A DNA stretch of 7,528 nt from Holosporaceae bacterium UBA3830 (GTDB lineage Bacteria > Pseudomonadota > Alphaproteobacteria > UBA3830): contig DGIE01000016.1 of NCBI GenBank assembly GCA_002393025.1, forward strand, positions 1 through 7,528, read 5' to 3'. The notes under the pieces were generated by a model that made no database searches, was not told the DNA's origin, and saw only the letters and a program-made list of their open reading frames with translations. The stretch's first letter is position 1. Every line of letters begins with the position of its first letter. Position numbers and translations under genes: made by a program. Of the stretch, positions 5,049 to 7,528 are shown one piece after another.

Positions 5049-7528
5049 ATGAACGAAATTCGGTTGTTATCGTGCCTATTGTATTTTTTGATGCTATTCT
5101 ATGGCAGTGCTGAAGCTTTATCAGAGGGAGGAAACATAAACAATGCTTCTTTAGATGAGGATATCACGGAAAACGAAAGTAAGAAATCAAAGAAAAAAAG
5201 TCTTTGGCCGTTCAGCAGATCCAAAAAAAAAGCGGCATCAAATCAAAAAACAGAAAGTACAGTAAATAGAGTTCAAGAGACAAAAATTACTGATACTACG
5301 GAAAAAACAAAGAACAAAAGGAGCCTATGGTCATTTGGTAAATCAAAAAACAAAAATGAGAGAAACAATCAACCTTTGTCTGCAGAAACGGAAAATTCCG
5401 TGGGTACCAAAAATCTATCGGCAAATCTAAAAAATTCTAAAAAAAATGCAACGAAAGAAAAAAGCAATTCAAACATAGAAGAAAAAAGATCCACGGCCTT
5501 AATTCGATGGAAATCCTTAATGTCCCGTAAACCTAAAAACAACGCGACAGTAAACGAGTTTCAAAAGACTGACACAAAAACTAACAGCATTAATGTAAAA
5601 AAGACTAAAAATCCGAAAAACATACAATTTAAAATTGATCTTTCGAATTTTGCAAAAAAATATAAAGCTGCATTAACGAATAACAAGAAGAATTTGAACA
5701 ATTACCAAACAAAGACTAATAATCGTCGATCCAATAATCTTGTCATTCGTGATGAATACTTTGATGATTATGAACCTGCGTTTGATGAAACTCCTATCTT
5801 TCAGGATGAATATTTTGATAACTACGGATCTGTTTTTGATGAAGATTTTACAGAGGAAAGAGGGACTCGCAATTCTTTTTCGCGAACCAGATCCTATCCA
5901 CAAACAAAATCCAAAAGAAATAATAAGAAAGTAAAGCAAGAAGATATAAAATTTAATATTGATCTTTCCCAATTCTTAGCAGATGAAAATGGCGAAGATG
6001 ACGATGAATCCGATATTTCCGAAGACTCAGCAATGATACCATCAATGATGCCGGTGCAAAATCCAATGATGGGATTGCAATCTCTGCCACAGCAACAACT
6101 TGATCAGTCCATAATCCAAAACCCTCCGGCTATGGTAATGCCGTCTCTACCGCAGCAGCAACCTGATCAATCCATAATCCAAACTCCTCCGATTATGGCG
6201 CAATCTGAAATTTCGCAAGGTATTAATGCTACTAATGGATCAAATCAAGAAATCAATAATCAAATAAATGCTCAAGAGTCTAATGGGCAGTATGGTATCC
6301 AGCAGCCGTATTATTCTGATCAGCTCTACTTGACTTTCCTTCCTCAATATATTCCTGTTAACGGATCATCTGTTTCTACGTATTCCGATGCGAGCAACCA
6401 ACTTCCTCAAGATACAGCAATCGCCAATTCAAAGCCTTCTTCGTTTTTAGAAACTTTTGTGCAAAATTTGAGTGGGCAAAATAATGATAACCAAAATTTA
6501 AACCAGGGCATAAATCAACAGCCAAACGAAAATTTGTATTATCAAAATATGAATAGAGCAAATCAGAACATTACAGGCAACATTGGCTCAATGAATGGTA
6601 TGTCGTTTTCCGGAAGCATGTTTGGTAACAAAGGTTCAACAAGAAATATGTCCGACGATGAGGTAGCGGAAGAGGTTATTAGATATCTCAGGGACCTGGG
6701 AGTTATTGACGAATCAAAGTTTATTGAATTAAACATTGACCAAATAGGTACATGCATACGCTGTCGCAAACAAAAGATAGTTATTATGCTGGATAAGGGA
6801 AAAAGGATGGGAATTTGTAAAACTTGTGCAGGACAATTAGTAAGTGACGCACAAGCTGGAAAATTCATCGGAAATGAGAATAAATTCAGACGCGATTCAG
6901 CTGCAGATCTTTCCGAAGACATGATCAGAGAAGGATTGAATCAACGGAAAGGTGATTCTGTTCTCGGCAGTCTGGGAAAAACGCTCTTTGGGGATAGTGG
7001 AGGTGCAACTATAGGAAATATTGCGTCGGCAGCGTTATCTGCAGCATTGACTAAAGATTCTTCTGCAAATGCAAATAACCAAACGAAGCCGTTGAACTCA
7101 TTGACAGGAAATTTGGTTCCATCAAATTATGCTGCAGAAGGAATCGCCGCTGCTCAGCCGAACTTTACACAGCAAGCAATGAATCAACAGGGGATAATCG
7201 GGAGTGGAAGCGGAACGAGCACCGAACAAATGGTATTAAATTCAGCAGGACAGCTGGTTCCGTTGAGTTCCCTTGCTGGAAGTGCTGCTCCGTATGGATA
7301 CAAAAAAGATTCCAACGGCAACTTAGTTCCGGCAACTTCCCTTGAGGAAGCTCTTGCCGCTACTCAGCAGAACTCTGCACAGCAAGCTATGAATCAACAG
7401 GGGATAATCGGGAGTGGAAGCGGAACGAGCACCGAACAAATGGTATTAAATTCAGCAGGGCAGTTGGTTCCGTTGAGTTCCCTTGCTGGAAGTGCTGCTC
7501 CCTATGGATACAAAAAAGATTCCAACGG
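5049..7528 (+). CDS. Large exported low-complexity repeat protein with zinc-ribbon-like module (3' end outside window)
   Basis: The frame is open from ATG 5049 to the window edge, 826 codons, with an in-frame TGA just upstream at 5043-5045. I do not recognise the family. Residues 1-23 are a Sec signal peptide with an Ala-Glu-Ala cleavage site. Residues about 40-230 are lysine/serine/asparagine-rich and contain SLWPFSRSKKK (51-61) and SLWSFGKSKNK (92-102). The motif I-x-F-x-IDLS-x-F occurs at 192-201 and 300-309; between them an 18-residue acidic repeat starts DEYFD at 235 and 253. Then follow an acidic patch (312-327), a 21-residue SLPQQQ repeat (345-386) and a Q/N-rich stretch. Residues about 534-640 look folded, with Cys569-x2-Cys572 and Cys590-x2-Cys593, a zinc-ribbon-like spacing. 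From 700 a 70-residue repeat runs off the edge. The ribosome site is poor. The protein probably acts in the envelope or outside the cell, perhaps at a host surface; that is inference. Confidence 0.85.
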   Translation, partial: MNEIRLLSCLLYFLMLFYGSAEALSEGGNINNASLDEDITENESKKSKKKSLWPFSRSKKKAASNQKTESTVNRVQETKITDTTEKTKNKRSLWSFGKSKNKNERNNQPLSAETENSVGTKNLSANLKNSKKNATKEKSNSNIEEKRSTALIRWKSLMSRKPKNNATVNEFQKTDTKTNSINVKKTKNPKNIQFKIDLSNFAKKYKAALTNNKKNLNNYQTKTNNRRSNNLVIRDEYFDDYEPAFDETPIFQDEYFDNYGSVFDEDFTEERGTRNSFSRTRSYPQTKSKRNNKKVKQEDIKFNIDLSQFLADENGEDDDESDISEDSAMIPSMMPVQNPMMGLQSLPQQQLDQSIIQNPPAMVMPSLPQQQPDQSIIQTPPIMAQSEISQGINATNGSNQEINNQINAQESNGQYGIQQPYYSDQLYLTFLPQYIPVNGSSVSTYSDASNQLPQDTAIANSKPSSFLETFVQNLSGQNNDNQNLNQGINQQPNENLYYQNMNRANQNITGNIGSMNGMSFSGSMFGNKGSTRNMSDDEVAEEVIRYLRDLGVIDESKFIELNIDQIGTCIRCRKQKIVIMLDKGKRMGICKTCAGQLVSDAQAGKFIGNENKFRRDSAADLSEDMIREGLNQRKGDSVLGSLGKTLFGDSGGATIGNIASAALSAALTKDSSANANNQTKPLNSLTGNLVPSNYAAEGIAAAQPNFTQQAMNQQGIIGSGSGTSTEQMVLNSAGQLVPLSSLAGSAAPYGYKKDSNGNLVPATSLEEALAATQQNSAQQAMNQQGIIGSGSGTSTEQMVLNSAGQLVPLSSLAGSAAPYGYKKDSN
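5751..5858 (+). repeat. Two 54-bp in-frame repeats encoding DEYFD(D/N)Y units
   Basis: Units start at 5751 and 5805, 18 codons each. The first reads DEYFDDYEPAFDETPIFQ and the second begins DEYFDNYGSVFDEDF. The DNA has diverged, so this duplication is older than the 210-bp one at the end of the window. Confidence 0.65.
6081..6206 (+). repeat. Two tandem 63-bp repeats encoding a 21-residue SLPQQQ unit
   Basis: Units are 6081-6143 and 6144-6206. Both encode SLPQQQ(L/P)DQSIIQ(N/T)PP followed by a variable methionine-containing end. Many differences are synonymous third-position changes, which suggests that the peptide is kept by selection. Confidence 0.8.
7146..7528 (+). repeat. Tandem 210-bp in-frame repeat (70 residues), second copy cut by the window edge
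   Basis: The first copy is 7146-7355 and the second starts at 7356. Over the 173 bases visible in both I count 8 differences, and only 3 from the shared ATGAATCAACAG onward, all synonymous. The unit carries QQGIIGSGSGTSTEQMVLNS, then GQLVPLSSLAG and GNLVPATSLEEAL, so it contains a shorter G(N/Q)LVP-x-(S/T)SL motif twice. A decayed version (GNLVPSNYAAEG) precedes the first copy. More copies may follow beyond the edge. Confidence 0.9.

Noticed and set aside
5024..5113. Short plus-strand ORF (MELYSWLSYERNS...) overlapping the start of the large exported-protein gene
   Set aside because: It is in another frame, under 30 codons, without a ribosome site; the overlapping frame has a clear signal peptide.
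5673..5972. Minus-strand frame of 99 codons with a hydrophobic, I/F-rich product
   Set aside because: It is the antisense of the Asp/Asn/Lys-rich part of the large exported-protein gene, which makes a spurious hydrophobic peptide.
6376..6922. Two minus-strand frames (61 and 119 codons)
   Set aside because: Both are antisense to the long plus-strand frame, which has a signal peptide, repeats and a cysteine module; the frames lack such support.

Overview
The window reads as AT-rich chromosomal DNA of an alphaproteobacterium. The best lineage marker is ribosomal protein S4, whose N-terminus (MSKRIAAKHKIDRRLG) and general pattern look alphaproteobacterial. The low G+C, lysine/asparagine-rich proteins and large low-complexity secreted protein suggest a host-associated lineage of the Holosporales/Rickettsiales kind. 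That placement is inference, not proof.

Left part (1-2317): a tightly packed plus-strand operon. A possible upstream gene ends at 52. Next come an OmpR-type winged-helix regulator with a degenerate receiver-like N-terminus (54-1019), a serine-recombinase homologue that has lost its catalytic serine and arginines (1016-1753), and a small exported or membrane protein of unknown function (1750-2259). The last three overlap by ATGA junctions, so they are probably translationally coupled. A good rho-independent terminator (2276-2317) closes the unit. The pairing of a two-component-like DNA-binding protein with a dead invertase-like protein suggests a regulatory module, and this is the least familiar part of the window.

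Middle (2381-4139): a solitary 499-residue protein joins a beta-class DNA methyltransferase, an Mrr-like nuclease domain and a PKD/Ig-like C-terminal domain, so it looks like a one-gene restriction-modification enzyme. Its presumed target-recognition segment is much more AT-rich than the flanking catalytic parts. Behind it lies about 260 bp of non-coding DNA with five copies of a 9-bp repeat (TTTAGTGTA), a perfect AT palindrome and a long inverted repeat, running right up to the 3' end of a tRNA gene.

Right-centre, minus strand (4140-4898): tRNA-Thr(CGT) with encoded CCA lies 41 nt downstream of rpsD, probably in one transcript. rpsD has a strong Shine-Dalgarno placed too far upstream of its own ATG but well placed for a five-codon leader ORF that ends in a TGATG overlap with rpsD.

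Right end (5049-7528+): a divergently transcribed, very large gene open at the window edge (826 codons seen). It encodes an exported, lysine- and Q/N-rich repeat protein with a signal peptide, several short internal repeats, a CX2C-X17-CX2C zinc-ribbon-like module and a 70-residue tandem repeat whose copies are nearly identical at DNA level. No function can be assigned.
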